64,000 nt of DNA from Desulfosudis oleivorans (GCA_020723325.1 DYJD01000034.1:1-64000), one strand, 5' to 3'; positions 22,552-32,707 are shown, counted from the stretch's first letter. Notes: generated by a model not told the origin, from the sequence alone. Numbers and translations are program-made.

Positions 22552-22665
22552 GTCTTCGATGCGATTCGGATCAGGGCTGCGAGCCTCCCGATTTGGAATA
22601 CTTCAACATGGGGAGGTCTCTGAATCCGGATACTTAATCGGACGAACGCCATTTTGGCATAGCTC
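22552..22665 (-). repeat. Dispersed ~100-bp repeat, copy 2
   Basis: Partner of 19345-19450: 'ctcccgatttggaatac', 'ctctgaatccggatacttaatc' and 'gccattttggcatag'. The internal pair CCTCCCGATT / 'ggggagg' could form a hairpin. It lies just beyond the stop of the kinase gene at 22706. Confidence 0.6.
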
Positions 22666-22705
22666 TTACTGGAACGCCGGCTTTATGGTTGTGAAAAAGT
22701 CCGGA

Positions 22706-25528
22706 CTATGTTCTATCTTCTTTTCTCCGCTCGATATCGGGAATTATTACACGAAACGTGCTGAATTCCCCCACCGCGCTCTCCACCTCGATGCGGCCGC
22801 CGAATCCGGTAACCAGGTTATGGCAGACATACAACCCCAGCCCCGTTCCCTCGGCCGGTGTCTTGGTGGAAAAAAAGGGATCAAAAATGCGGTTCATATT
22901 TTCTGCAGCGATACCGCAGCCGTTGTCGGTCACTTCGATGATGGTATGATCCAGCCAGGCGCGGCCCGCTGCAGCACTCAGTCTTACCCAGGAATCCTCT
23001 TTATCCGCGGCCTGAGCAGCATTAATCAGCAGGTTGATCAGGATCTGCTCCAGGGCCATGGGATCGGCGTGGATGCGTGGAAAATTTTCCGGGATATCAA
23101 GCGTAAAGGATTTGACCGTTTTTTTGATCTTTTCGCGGCAAATGGCAACAGCCTTCTCCGCCACCGCCGCCAGATCGATCCGATTCGCCTTGCCCTTGTA
23201 TTGGATCCGGGAAAACTCCTTCAGGTTGGCAACAAAAGCGCTGATTCTTTCCGATCCGTGCTCGATATTCGAAACCAGCCTGAAAACATCCTGGCGGAAT
23301 TCCGGATAAGACATGTTAAGCAACTCCAATTCGGGATTGGTGCGGTCATGCTTGTCGATCATGCCGATCATTTGTTCGAGATAGTCCTTTAGAATGGGAA
23401 TATTAAACGAAATAAAGGTATTGGGATTGTTGATTTCATGGGCGACGCTGGACACCAGCACACCCAGGGAGGCCATTTTTTCGTTCTGGATTAGGCGTTT
23501 TTCAAACACCTTTTTCTCGGTGATATCGCTGATTCGATAAATGATCTCGGCCGGTGTGCCATCTTCTTGTTTCAGGATATATAGAAAAACATTTTCCTCC
23601 CGGAGCGGGTCCATGAAGCCTTGCCGTTCGAAATTCATATCCGTGGCTTTTAAAGCCGCCGGCGGGATTTTACAGCCCCGGCATGGAACCGATTCGCCTT
23701 TGAAGGCCGTATGACAAAACTCGCCGATGATTTTCTGTGGTTCGGTTATTCCGTAATACACGGCAGCGCTCTTGTTCATTACCTTTACGCGCATATCCTT
23801 GTCCAACAATACCAGCGGGTCCGAGATGCCGTCAAAAACTTTTTGTAGTGTTTCCTTGCTGTTGCGCAAGCGCTCCTCGGCTTGTAGCCGTTCCTCGATC
23901 TCATGCGCGAGTTGCCGGTTGGCAAGGGTCAGGGCCTGGGTGCGCTCCCTGACCCGCTCCTCCAATTCATCGTATGCTTTTTGTTTTCTTTGCTCCTTTT
24001 CCTTTAACTCGGTGATCACGTCGAACACCGCCACAAAATGTTCGCGGGCCGGGCTATACACTGCAACCATAAACCACATCTGCAAAGATTCAACAAACAT
24101 CTCGAAACGTTCCGGCCGGCCGGACAGGGCGACCCGGCCGTAGATCTCAAAAAGTTGCGGGTCGGTCTCCCGGATGCCTGGGATAATCTCGCTGACCTTT
24201 TTGCCGATCACATTCTTCAGCCCGGTCAAGGCCCCGAAAGCCTCATTGACGGCGAGGTAGACAAAGTCCCGGGGATTACCCTCCTCGAACAACATCCGGC
24301 AATACGCAAAACCGTTCAGCATGTTCTCGAACAAGGAAGAATATAATTTTTCACTTTCCCGCAAGGCCTCCGCAGCTTGAAGTCGTGAAAGGGCAACCGC
24401 CACATGGTCGGCCATTCTTTCCAGATGAGCAATCAGGGCGGGAGTGAAACGGTCCGGGCGGCGGTCGTTGAATTGCAGCAACCCGAAAACCTGCTGGTCA
24501 TTGCGCAGGGGGATCAGCGCCACCGATTCATAGCCGTAGCTGTTGCAGCGGTTGCGGGTGTGCGTGCCGCGGTCGGCCGCGCTGGTGCCGGCTAGCAGGG
24601 CGGTGGTGTTGTTGGACCAGAAACTCCCATGGGCGGTAAAGAACGGCTTGGCGGGATCGAACCGTCCGCGCAGAATTTTGCCGCACATGCACTCGAGCAC
24701 GGGGCGGCCTGCGCTATCCCGCTGGACTAGGCCGTTCCGGTCGTACGCGCAAAGATGGTTTTCTTCCTGGACAAACACAGGCGGAAAGCCGCGGGTCTCA
24801 TAATATGGATAGTCGACCCCGGCGCCAAGGCGGATGCCGACGGCCTGGCAGCCGGTCCAACCTTGCAGGGAAGCAGTCAGGGCCGCCATGCGTTCACGGA
24901 ACTCCCCGGGCGTATTGACCATTTGAATCATGTTGGCGGTAAGCGTGCGCTCATCCTCCTGGAACTTACGTACAGTAATATCGCTCACCATGATGCGACC
25001 CACCGCGGCACCATCTGCATCCGAGGCGGCAGCCTCCAGACGCGCCCAAAATACCGCTCCATCCTTTTTAACCATCCGCAGTTCACACGCCTGGGTTGCG
25101 CTGGTCTCAAAAAGTTTTTTGCGGAAACGGTAGATGCTGTCCTGATCATCCTTGAAGATGAAACGGGTTAAAGGCTGCTGAATCAAAGCGCCTCGGGCCG
25201 TGCCGAGCAGAGTCGCAGCTGTGAGATTGGCTTCGATGATCAGGCCGTTTGTGCCGATCGTGCAATAACCCGTCGGCGCCAGATCATAAAGATCGAAATA
25301 CCGAGACCAGGACAATTCCAGTTCGGTCTGAGTGCGGCGCAGTTCTTCGTTTTGCATCTCAAGCTCGATCTGGTGCACGCGCAGTTCGTGGAGCAGCCGC
25401 CGCGCTTCCTCAGGGGATAGCGTTTCCTGATTTTCCGGCATCCGGGAGGCTCTTTCCAGGGCAAGCTCCTCTGCGCGCCTGCGCAGGTCGCCTTTGTCAT
25501 CGCATCCGGTATTTGGGGTAGTCATCAT
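22706..25528 (-). CDS. Multi-sensor PAS/GAF histidine kinase
   Basis: A 940-residue soluble kinase. In order: N-terminal coiled coil (LLHELRVHQIELEMQNEELRRTQTELELSW), PAS 1 (about 82-190), a Cys-containing GAF domain (about 205-390; LCAYDRNG...LECMCGKIL), PAS 2 (about 405-520), a coiled coil (AYDELEERVRERTQALTLANRQL), and PAS 3 (about 570-680) that includes a CHTAFKGESVPCRGC motif, which could bind metal or haem. HisKA (GVLVSSVAHEINNPNTFISF) and HATPase (LINLLINAAQAADK, DNGCGI, GTGLGLYVCHN) close the protein. There is no receiver, so an external regulator such as the NtrC-type protein at 19477 is needed. It is transcribed divergently from the CheB-CheR fusion. Confidence 0.92.
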   Translation of the reverse strand: MMTTPNTGCDDKGDLRRRAEELALERASRMPENQETLSPEEARRLLHELRVHQIELEMQNEELRRTQTELELSWSRYFDLYDLAPTGYCTIGTNGLIIEANLTAATLLGTARGALIQQPLTRFIFKDDQDSIYRFRKKLFETSATQACELRMVKKDGAVFWARLEAAASDADGAAVGRIMVSDITVRKFQEDERTLTANMIQMVNTPGEFRERMAALTASLQGWTGCQAVGIRLGAGVDYPYYETRGFPPVFVQEENHLCAYDRNGLVQRDSAGRPVLECMCGKILRGRFDPAKPFFTAHGSFWSNNTTALLAGTSAADRGTHTRNRCNSYGYESVALIPLRNDQQVFGLLQFNDRRPDRFTPALIAHLERMADHVAVALSRLQAAEALRESEKLYSSLFENMLNGFAYCRMLFEEGNPRDFVYLAVNEAFGALTGLKNVIGKKVSEIIPGIRETDPQLFEIYGRVALSGRPERFEMFVESLQMWFMVAVYSPAREHFVAVFDVITELKEKEQRKQKAYDELEERVRERTQALTLANRQLAHEIEERLQAEERLRNSKETLQKVFDGISDPLVLLDKDMRVKVMNKSAAVYYGITEPQKIIGEFCHTAFKGESVPCRGCKIPPAALKATDMNFERQGFMDPLREENVFLYILKQEDGTPAEIIYRISDITEKKVFEKRLIQNEKMASLGVLVSSVAHEINNPNTFISFNIPILKDYLEQMIGMIDKHDRTNPELELLNMSYPEFRQDVFRLVSNIEHGSERISAFVANLKEFSRIQYKGKANRIDLAAVAEKAVAICREKIKKTVKSFTLDIPENFPRIHADPMALEQILINLLINAAQAADKEDSWVRLSAAAGRAWLDHTIIEVTDNGCGIAAENMNRIFDPFFSTKTPAEGTGLGLYVCHNLVTGFGGRIEVESAVGEFSTFRVIIPDIERRKEDRT

Positions 25529-25736
25529 TTATCTCCGCCCGAAGTGCGGCCTTGGCTTTGATGCGGCCGGAACTGCGTTCTGCATTGCTGCCCTCATTAG
25601 CAGTATTTAATTGTTTCTTCAAATCTTTTTTGATATGTCTCAGCTTTCATTTGATTCTTCACTTCTTGAGCAGGAATCCGACGCCGAATTCAAAACCTGA
25701 AAAAAGTAAGTAACGATTTTCGGCAGGGAGGCGATC

Positions 25737-28700
25737 ATGGCGGTAAAAAAAAGCGGCAAAGCCAAGCAAGCATCGGCAACGCATGCGTCGAAAGTAATTG
25801 AATCACCGGATAAGACCGAAAAAAAACCTGCCGGTTTCCCCATTGTGGGCCTCGGCGCCTCGGCCGGGGGTCTGGCGGCCTTTGAAGCCTTCTTTTCCGC
25901 CATGCCCGCCGACATGGATCCGGACATGGCCTTTGTTCTGGTGCAGCACCTGGCTCCGGACCACAAGAGCATCCTCACCGACCTGATCCGGCGCTATACC
26001 CGCATGCAGGTTTTTGAGGTGGAAGACGGGATGACGGTCAAACCCAACTGCGCCTACATCATTCCGCCCAACCGCGATATGGCTTTTCTGAACGGGACCC
26101 TGCAGTTGCTGGAACCATTCGCGCCGCGCGGCCAGCGTTTGCCCATCGATTTTTTTTTCCGTTCCCTGGCCCAGGATCAGCGTGAACGGGCCATCTGCGT
26201 CGTGCTTTCCGGCACCGGTAGTGACGGCACCCAGGGCGTACGGGAGATCAAGGGCGCGGGCGGAATGGCCATGGCCCAGAATCCCGAATCCACCGAGTAC
26301 GACGGCATGCCGCGCAACGCCATCGCCACCGGTCTGATGGACTATGTCCTGCCGCCGGCTGAAATGCCGGCCCAACTGATCGCTTACGTGGCCCACGCCT
26401 TTGGTAAAAAGCCCCACCCGATTTCCGCCCCGGTTCCCAAGGCCGAAGATGCGCTTAAAAAGATTTTCATCCTGCTGCGCGCCCGGACCGGCCACGATTT
26501 TTCCCATTACAAACAGAACACCATCAACCGTCGCGTAGAGCGGCGCATGGCCGTCCATCAGATCGAGCAACCGGACATGTACATCCGTTATCTGCAGCAA
26601 ACTCCGGTGGAAGTGGATGCGCTTTTTCGCGACTTGTTGATCGGCGTCACCAATTTTTTCCGTGATCCGGAGGCGTTTGCGGCCTTGCAAGAGCAGGTCA
26701 TCCCGCGCCTTTTTGCCGGTAAACCTGCCGGCACGGTGATCCGCGTTTGGGTACCCGGCTGTTCCACCGGCGAGGAGGCCTATTCCATCGCCATTCTGCT
26801 GCAGGAAAGACTGGAAGCGCTGAAGCAGAGCTACAAAATACAGGTGTTCGCCACCGATATCGACGGCCGGGCCATCGATACGGCCCGCGCCGGCATTTAT
26901 CCCGCCAGTATCGCCGGCGATATTTCACCGGAACGGCTGGCGCGTTTTTTCGTCCAAGATGGGGAAGGCGGCGCTTTGCGCATCCACAAAAGCATCCGTG
27001 ACATGCTGATCTTTTCCGAACAGGATGTGATCAAGGATCCGCCCTTTTCCAAGCTTGATCTGATCAGTTGTCGCAATCTTTTGATATACATGAGCGGGGA
27101 ACTGCAAAAAAAACTCATTCCGCTGTTTCATTATGCCTTGAATCCGGGCGGATTTGTTTTTCTCGGTACTTCCGAGACCGTGGGAGAATTTCTGGACCTG
27201 TTTAACGTGACGGATCGCAAGTTGAAGCTGTATCGGCGCAAAGAAGACCTTTACGGCGCACACCGCCCGGCCATGGGAAGTATCCTGCCGGCGCTGACGG
27301 GAGACGGCGCGGTTGAACGGCCTGTTCGGAAAACCCCGGGCGAAAGCCGGCCGCCTTTGCGCGAGTTGACGGAACGCGCCCTGTTGCAACAGTACGACCC
27401 GGTCGGCGCGCTGGTGGACGAACGCGGCGACATCCTATACCTGTATGGCCGCACCGGCATGTACATGGAGCCTGCGCCGGGCGAAGCAGGGGTCAACAAC
27501 ATTTTGAAAATGGCTCGGGAAGGGTTGCGGCAGGAGTTGACTATCGCCCTGCACAAAGCGGCGGCGCGTAAAGAGACGGTGCGCCAACCAGGCCTGCGGG
27601 TGAAAACCAACGGCGATTTCACCTCCGTCCATTTAACGGTGCGGCCGGTGGCCGCGGATTTCACCACTGCCGCTGTGCCCGCCCTGTTTCTGGTCATCCT
27701 GGAGAAAGCGCCGGAGATGAATCAGGAGCAAACCGGGCCGGCCGTTGTCGTGGATGCGGGGGCCGGCGTCGCCGGCGAATCCGCCGCGGATGCCGATGCG
27801 CGCGTTGAATCCTTACGGCAGGAATTGCGGGCCAAGGAGGAATATCTCCAGAGCACCAACGAGGAACTGGAGACTTCCAACGAAGAACTCAAATCCGCCA
27901 ATGAGGAACTGCAGTCGGTGAACGAGGAGCTGCAGTCCACCAATGAGGAGCTGGAGACCTCCAAGGAGGAACTGCAATCGGTGAACGAGGAACTGGCCAC
28001 GGTCAACGCCGAGCTGCAACAAAAGGTGGCCGACCTGTCGCGCACCAACAACGACATGAACAACTTGTTGGCCGGCACGGGCATCGGCACCATCTTCGTC
28101 GACCATCAGTTGCGCATCCTGCGCTTCACGCCGGCCGTGGCCCAGGTGATCAACCTGATCCTGACCGACGTGGGGCGGCCGGTGGGTCACATCGTTTCCA
28201 ATCTGGTGGGCTACAATGGCCTGGTGGATGATGTGCAGTCGGTGCTGAACACACTGGCGCCCAAGGAGATCGAAGTGCTGACACGGGCGGGCGCCTGGTA
28301 TTCCCTGCGCATCCGGCCCTATCGCACCCTGGAGAACGTGATCGAGGGCGCGGTGATAACCTTTGTGGATATAACCGAGATGAAACAGGTGCGGGAGGCA
28401 TTGTTGGAGAGTGAAAACCTGTTTCGCGGGCTGTTCGAGAACTCCATCAATGCCGTGGCCCTCCACGAGATGGTTATGGATGCAGAGGGGCATCCCGTGG
28501 ATTATGTCTTTTTGCAAGTCAATCCCAGCTTTGAGAAGCATACCGGGGTGCGCGCGGCGGATATTCTGGGAAAACGCGCCACCCGGGTCCACCCCGGCAT
28601 TGAAAAAACGAATCTTATTCAGACCTACGCCAAAGTGGCCGGCAGCGGTGAACCCGTGTCATTCGAGCTGTTTTTCGAACCCTTGCAGCGCCATTTCCAT

Positions 28701-28793
28701 ATAGGCGCTTTTCAGGTGGGCAAAGGCCGCTTTGCAGCGGTTTTCGAGGACATCACCGCGCGCCTGGCCGCTGCCAAGGTAGATAACGGTTGA
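25737..28793 (+). CDS. CheB-CheR-PAS fusion protein
   Basis: A 1018-residue protein. The CheB methylesterase domain (about 35-225) has GASAGG, the QHLAPDH His and SGTGSDGT. The CheR domain follows: N-terminal helices with RTGHDFSHYKQNTINRRVERRM, and the SAM-binding motif VWVPGCSTGEEAYSIA (about 335-350). A long heptad-like coiled coil of 'NEELxSxNEEL' repeats (about 690-770) joins two PAS domains (about 775-885 and 890-1015). It lacks the CheB receiver domain and has no histidine kinase at the end, unlike many relatives. The family modifies chemoreceptor glutamates or works in stand-alone signalling. Chemoreceptors are encoded at 50044 and 51973. Confidence 0.92.
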   Translation: MAVKKSGKAKQASATHASKVIESPDKTEKKPAGFPIVGLGASAGGLAAFEAFFSAMPADMDPDMAFVLVQHLAPDHKSILTDLIRRYTRMQVFEVEDGMTVKPNCAYIIPPNRDMAFLNGTLQLLEPFAPRGQRLPIDFFFRSLAQDQRERAICVVLSGTGSDGTQGVREIKGAGGMAMAQNPESTEYDGMPRNAIATGLMDYVLPPAEMPAQLIAYVAHAFGKKPHPISAPVPKAEDALKKIFILLRARTGHDFSHYKQNTINRRVERRMAVHQIEQPDMYIRYLQQTPVEVDALFRDLLIGVTNFFRDPEAFAALQEQVIPRLFAGKPAGTVIRVWVPGCSTGEEAYSIAILLQERLEALKQSYKIQVFATDIDGRAIDTARAGIYPASIAGDISPERLARFFVQDGEGGALRIHKSIRDMLIFSEQDVIKDPPFSKLDLISCRNLLIYMSGELQKKLIPLFHYALNPGGFVFLGTSETVGEFLDLFNVTDRKLKLYRRKEDLYGAHRPAMGSILPALTGDGAVERPVRKTPGESRPPLRELTERALLQQYDPVGALVDERGDILYLYGRTGMYMEPAPGEAGVNNILKMAREGLRQELTIALHKAAARKETVRQPGLRVKTNGDFTSVHLTVRPVAADFTTAAVPALFLVILEKAPEMNQEQTGPAVVVDAGAGVAGESAADADARVESLRQELRAKEEYLQSTNEELETSNEELKSANEELQSVNEELQSTNEELETSKEELQSVNEELATVNAELQQKVADLSRTNNDMNNLLAGTGIGTIFVDHQLRILRFTPAVAQVINLILTDVGRPVGHIVSNLVGYNGLVDDVQSVLNTLAPKEIEVLTRAGAWYSLRIRPYRTLENVIEGAVITFVDITEMKQVREALLESENLFRGLFENSINAVALHEMVMDAEGHPVDYVFLQVNPSFEKHTGVRAADILGKRATRVHPGIEKTNLIQTYAKVAGSGEPVSFELFFEPLQRHFHIGAFQVGKGRFAAVFEDITARLAAAKVDNG

Positions 28794-28803
28794 CTATCAG
28801 ATC

Positions 28804-29808
28804 ATGGCCGCAACCCCAATCGGATATCTGCCCCACGAAGACCCTTTGTACGGGTATTTTCAATACCAGATTGCGCCCCAGCTCGGTTATTCCGGGCCGG
28901 ATGCCGTCTGGAAGGTCTATCGCTTCAATTTTTCCCGGAATGTGTTTTTGTATGAGGAAAAACAGCGGGGCATCCGCATCGTAGGTAAATTTTTCAAGGC
29001 GGCGAGCAACGACCAGGCCCGCAAAACAGGAGCCGCTGAATTCTCCAACCTGCTCTTTTTACGCAGCCTTGGATTCTCCGTTCCGCCGCATTACGTGGTT
29101 AGGCCCCTGGGCTTCAACCCGGATATCAACAATCTGCTGGTGGTGGAATATCTTGGTGGTGAAACCCTGAGCCGGGTCATCACCAGCGCCATGGTTGAAG
29201 GCAGACGCCAACGTCTTTTCCGGAAGCTGACCGGCCTGGGGCATTTTTTTGCCGCGCTTCACAACCGAACGGCCGGCGACATCCGTGTCGATTTTAATGA
29301 AACCTGTCACTCCATGGAACGGTTTGTGCAGTCGCTGATGAAACGCTGGGGCCTGGGGCGCGATCATGCCAATGTGTTTCAGCATTTGCAGGAGCGCTGG
29401 CGCGGCCGAAGTTGCATGTGGGAGGATTGCGGCGTGCTGGTTCACGGGGATGCGACACCATCCAACCTGCTCCTCGGCAAAGGCCGGGATGTGATGGTGA
29501 TCGATCTGGAACGGATGAAATGGGCCGATCGCGTTTTCGATCTGGGCCGGCTTTGCGGGGAGCTGAAACATTTCTTTTTCCGGCATACGGGAAATCCCTG
29601 GGCCGCGGAGCCTTTTATCGGCCATTTGCTTTGGGAATACTGCCGGCATTTTCCGGACCAGGATGCCGCGTTTCGCGCCGTCACACGACGACTGCCGTTT
29701 TACATGGCCGTCACGTTGCTGCGGATTGCCAGGAATTTCTGGATCGACCATGACTACCGGTGGCGACTGATTCGGGAAGCCGAACACATTCTAAGGAAGG
29801 ACCCATGA
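28804..29808 (+). CDS. Aminoglycoside-phosphotransferase-family kinase
   Basis: A 334-residue protein with a protein-kinase-like fold. The catalytic loop is HGDATPSNLLLG (about residues 216-227) and the metal-binding Asp is in VMVIDLERMKWADRVFDLGRL. An N-terminal lobe has VEYLGGETLSRVI (hinge). The substrate is unknown; relatives phosphorylate small molecules such as choline, homoserine or sugars. It begins 10 nt after the CheB-CheR gene and its stop overlaps the next gene's ATG (ATGA), so it forms an operon with the HAD phosphatase. Confidence 0.75.
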   Translation: MAATPIGYLPHEDPLYGYFQYQIAPQLGYSGPDAVWKVYRFNFSRNVFLYEEKQRGIRIVGKFFKAASNDQARKTGAAEFSNLLFLRSLGFSVPPHYVVRPLGFNPDINNLLVVEYLGGETLSRVITSAMVEGRRQRLFRKLTGLGHFFAALHNRTAGDIRVDFNETCHSMERFVQSLMKRWGLGRDHANVFQHLQERWRGRSCMWEDCGVLVHGDATPSNLLLGKGRDVMVIDLERMKWADRVFDLGRLCGELKHFFFRHTGNPWAAEPFIGHLLWEYCRHFPDQDAAFRAVTRRLPFYMAVTLLRIARNFWIDHDYRWRLIREAEHILRKDP

Positions 29809-30539
29809 AAATTAAGGGAATTATTTTCGACATCAACGGCACACTCATCGACATTCTCACGGATGAGGGCCATGAGGAAATCTACCGGGCCGTAAGTCAT
29901 TTTTTGACTTACCGGGGAATCCGCCTGAATCGCTGGGAGGTCAAGGAAGCCTATTTCCGGATCATGGACAGCCAGCGCAAGGCCTGTGCAGAGAAATATG
30001 CGGAATTCGACGCGGTGGCGGTCTGGCAGGAGTTTCTGGGCGGTTATCTACCCGCATCCCAGCGGACACTTGGCGCACCGGACCCCACCGCGCGTTTTCT
30101 GGCCGAGATGTACCGGGGAATTTCACGTTTCCGCCTGACGCTCTATCCGGATGTGAAGGCCGCGCTGGATGAATTCCGGCAGCAGTACAAAATGGCGGTG
30201 GTTTCCGACGGCCAGAGCGCCTGGGCCGTGCCGGAACTTCGGGCCGTGGGGCTTGCAGCCTATTTTGATCCGGTCATCATATCCGGTGATTTCGGATTCC
30301 GAAAGCCGGACCGGCGCCTGTTCGAGAGCGCGCTCAAGGGCCTGGCCTTAAATCCGGAGCAGGTGGTGTTTGTCGGCAACGATATGTACCGGGATATTTA
30401 CGGCGCCGGGCGGCTCGGCCTGAAGACCGTTTTTTTCTCATCCAACCAGGGCCGAAAGGAAATGGACGGAGTGAATCCTGACTATATCATCTATAAGTTC
30501 GCCGAAATCCGTCAAGCGCTTGAGTTTCTGCAGGGCTGA
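29805..30539 (+). CDS. HAD-family hydrolase
   Basis: A 244-residue protein from the ATG at 29805. Motif I is FDINGTL, with the nucleophile Asp but Asn in place of the usual second Asp; motif II is VVSDGQSA; motif III is the Lys in GFRKPDRRLF; motif IV is VFVGNDMYRDIYGA. The helical cap (about 15-95) suits a small phosphorylated substrate. DxN variants occur in this subfamily, so activity is not excluded. It is translationally coupled to the upstream kinase, so the two may act on the same metabolite. Confidence 0.85.
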   Translation: MKIKGIIFDINGTLIDILTDEGHEEIYRAVSHFLTYRGIRLNRWEVKEAYFRIMDSQRKACAEKYAEFDAVAVWQEFLGGYLPASQRTLGAPDPTARFLAEMYRGISRFRLTLYPDVKAALDEFRQQYKMAVVSDGQSAWAVPELRAVGLAAYFDPVIISGDFGFRKPDRRLFESALKGLALNPEQVVFVGNDMYRDIYGAGRLGLKTVFFSSNQGRKEMDGVNPDYIIYKFAEIRQALEFLQG

Positions 30540-30795
30540 TCCGCGGACATGGACATGTCGGCGGCTGGTGGATTGTAAATGGACTTACAATTGATCCGGT
30601 ATCGAATCCAGAAAGTCATTGTAACCCCGATCCATGGCCACGATGGAGTATTGGGAAGGTGGGACTTTGCGGGTGGTTGTGACATCGTGCTACTTGCCAT
30701 TGGGAATACATTTTCCGGCTTATTATAATAAATTTTACAATATTTCTGTCACAGTCCTTATTGTGTATCGTATTGAGGGTTTTCCTACAATAAGG

Positions 30796-30960
30796 GGCTT
30801 TGTGGCTAAATGGAAGGCCACTATTCCTGTTGGACCCAAAGTGATCGTCGAATATGGCATGGATATAGTGGAGGTCGAAAACGGTAAAGTGAAACGAAAT
30901 GAAGTATATTTTAACACATCATATCTCTTATCAGCTCTTAAAATGAATGGTGGTTCATAA
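30796..30960 (+). pseudogene. SnoaL-like/NTF2-fold protein fragment
   Basis: GFVAKWKATIPVGPKVIVEYGMDIVEVENGKVKRNEVYFNTSYLLSALK is the C-terminal half of a SnoaL/ester-cyclase-like NTF2-fold domain. The frame continues upstream to an ATG at 30634, but that part has no matching features. The gene is probably truncated at its 5' side. Confidence 0.5.
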
Positions 30961-31058
30961 ATAAAGTATTCAGGTAAAATTTGAACCGGCGGTTCATATT
31001 GCCGTAACTGGAACCGAGCGTTCTTTGCGAAACCGGTCGGTTTTACTGGCGCTATACA

Positions 31059-31376
31059 CTAAAGATAATCCGTCCTTGGTGGACTAAAAAAATCCAGCAC
31101 CTCACCTGGTTCTATGATTTCAATACTATGCTCAACATCGCGCGGAACAGTGTATGAATCACCTTGACCAATTTCGTGCGCAACACCATCAATTACAATT
31201 CGATATGAACCGGAGATCACATAGCCGCTCTGCTCATTCGGATGTTTATGCAAAGGAGGGCTGTCTCCCATTTTATAAAGCATTTTCGTTACCATGGATT
31301 CTGGGCCATGGGATAGCAATAAAAAATCAACTCCCAAGAAGCATTTTCGCTGGGCCTCATTTGATTTAACTACCAT
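31059..31376 (-). CDS. Single-domain cupin protein
   Basis: A 105-residue cupin. Motif 1 is PPLHKHPNEQSGYVISGSYRIVIDG (about residues 40-64) with metal ligands His, His, Glu/Gln; motif 2 is YTVPRDVEHSIEII (about 74-87) with the last His. It is typical of small cupins that bind a metal and a small ligand. It starts at the ATG at 31376. The substrate is unknown, and neighbours give no pathway hint. Confidence 0.8.
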   Translation of the reverse strand: MVVKSNEAQRKCFLGVDFLLLSHGPESMVTKMLYKMGDSPPLHKHPNEQSGYVISGSYRIVIDGVAHEIGQGDSYTVPRDVEHSIEIIEPGEVLDFFSPPRTDYL

Positions 31377-31601
31377 ATCATCTCCTCATATACATCGAAT
31401 GTAATCTGATTTGAAGCGGCAAACCTTTGGCCTTGTCGTCCGATGCCGGGCTCCTCACAGGAAATGCCGCCAAGGTGTTCCACTGCGTCCAGAATGAAAG
31501 TTGGTTTGCTGATGATATTTTCATTGGATTTCTGCGGGTAGGCCACCATCGTGCCTACCCGCCCAGTATCTTTTACAATTATCCGATCTGTGTGATTGTT
31601 A

Positions 31602-32606
31602 TCAATAACCACATATCAGAGTGTCCTCCAGCCAGTTATAGTGATCCTCATAGTCGCCATAAATGGGCATGGTGCCGTCGCTACCTGCATGGGTGCCTAG
31701 GATGAAGGTCTGACTCTTGGGTATGCCCGCATTCTCATATGCTGCTATATCCGTGGTTGCGTTCCCGTATGCCCGGAAAAGCTGCATGCCAACGGTGTTC
31801 TTCAGGTAGAGCAGGTAGTTGGTCTTGTACTGCTCCGTCTGGAATAATGCTTCCTCGTTGGACATGCAGAAGTGGGTGTTGGAATCCCAGTATCCCTTGA
31901 TTTTTAACCATTCTCGGGTGTCCTTGCACACCCAGTATGGACGCGCCGTGAGGTAGATCACCTGGTAGCCCATGTCCCTGTATAGGTTGACCGTGTTTTG
32001 AGAAAAGTAAATCTCGTCCGCGTTCTTCACATTGAGGTAGTCGAAGGCGATCTCGAAGTCGTTGATGGTCAGGGTCGCGTCGATGTCGAACACCACTGCT
32101 TTTCGGCCAGGCGCCACGACGGTGAGGAGGCCATAAGTAGTGGTGAGGTCGCCGGCCACCACCATCTTCACCATATACTGGCCCACTGGCTTGCCCGTTA
32201 TATTCACAAAGATCTTTCCGTCCCGGTTGGTCTTATACACGCCCAGGTACTTCCAGGCAGTCATGCCGGTACCGTAAATATATGCATGGACCCGTTCATA
32301 CTCGAGATCCTTGTGGGCCGCTGCCCCGTAATCGAACTTGCCCACCATGGTCTGGGCAGCACCTGGGGCAGACACGATGTCATGCGCCATGTGATATGGA
32401 GTGTCGACGGCGAGCAGGGCGTTGAAGGGATTGAGCCACTTCTCTTTCTTGGGCATGGTGAGAGGGGGGGCATTGTCCAGGGCGCTCCCCGGATAGCAGG
32501 GATCAAGACCGTACGCTGCTGAAAACATGGAAGAGATGCATATCAGCACCACGCAAACCATGAATCCTCTGACAAGACTGCTGCAAAAAACTTCTTTTCT
32601 TTTCAT
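31602..32606 (-). CDS. Secreted LNS2/HAD-type phosphatase
   Basis: A 334-residue protein with a signal peptide (about residues 1-33). The catalytic motif VVFDIDATLTINDFE (about 170-184) is the DxDxT nucleophile loop of the lipin/Ned1/Smp2 (LNS2) branch of HAD phosphatases. YQVIYLTARPYWVCKDTREWLKIKGYW supplies the following Thr/Ser motif, and FRAYGNATTDIAAYENAGI the final Asp motif. LNS2 enzymes act on phosphatidate, so an outer-leaflet or periplasmic lipid phosphatase is plausible. The N-terminal 140 residues look like a beta-sandwich. It is followed upstream by a second secreted phosphatase on the same strand. Confidence 0.8.
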   Translation of the reverse strand: MKRKEVFCSSLVRGFMVCVVLICISSMFSAAYGLDPCYPGSALDNAPPLTMPKKEKWLNPFNALLAVDTPYHMAHDIVSAPGAAQTMVGKFDYGAAAHKDLEYERVHAYIYGTGMTAWKYLGVYKTNRDGKIFVNITGKPVGQYMVKMVVAGDLTTTYGLLTVVAPGRKAVVFDIDATLTINDFEIAFDYLNVKNADEIYFSQNTVNLYRDMGYQVIYLTARPYWVCKDTREWLKIKGYWDSNTHFCMSNEEALFQTEQYKTNYLLYLKNTVGMQLFRAYGNATTDIAAYENAGIPKSQTFILGTHAGSDGTMPIYGDYEDHYNWLEDTLICGY

Positions 32607-32707
32607 TTCTCAATTTTCTCCTTTTAGTTTGAATGATTGGGCCAAATCCAAACCATCCCATTCGGTCAGACCTGCAAATCCTTGATTAACTTTTTCACTT
32701 GACGTCA

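Noticed and set aside
30541-30795. 5' part of the frame starting at 30634 as a genuine gene start
   Set aside because: Only the last 55 residues resemble a known fold; the rest has no ribosome site and random composition.
31370-31612. 80-codon minus-strand frame between the cupin and LNS2 genes
   Set aside because: No recognisable motif; it overlaps the cupin start and has no clear ribosome site.
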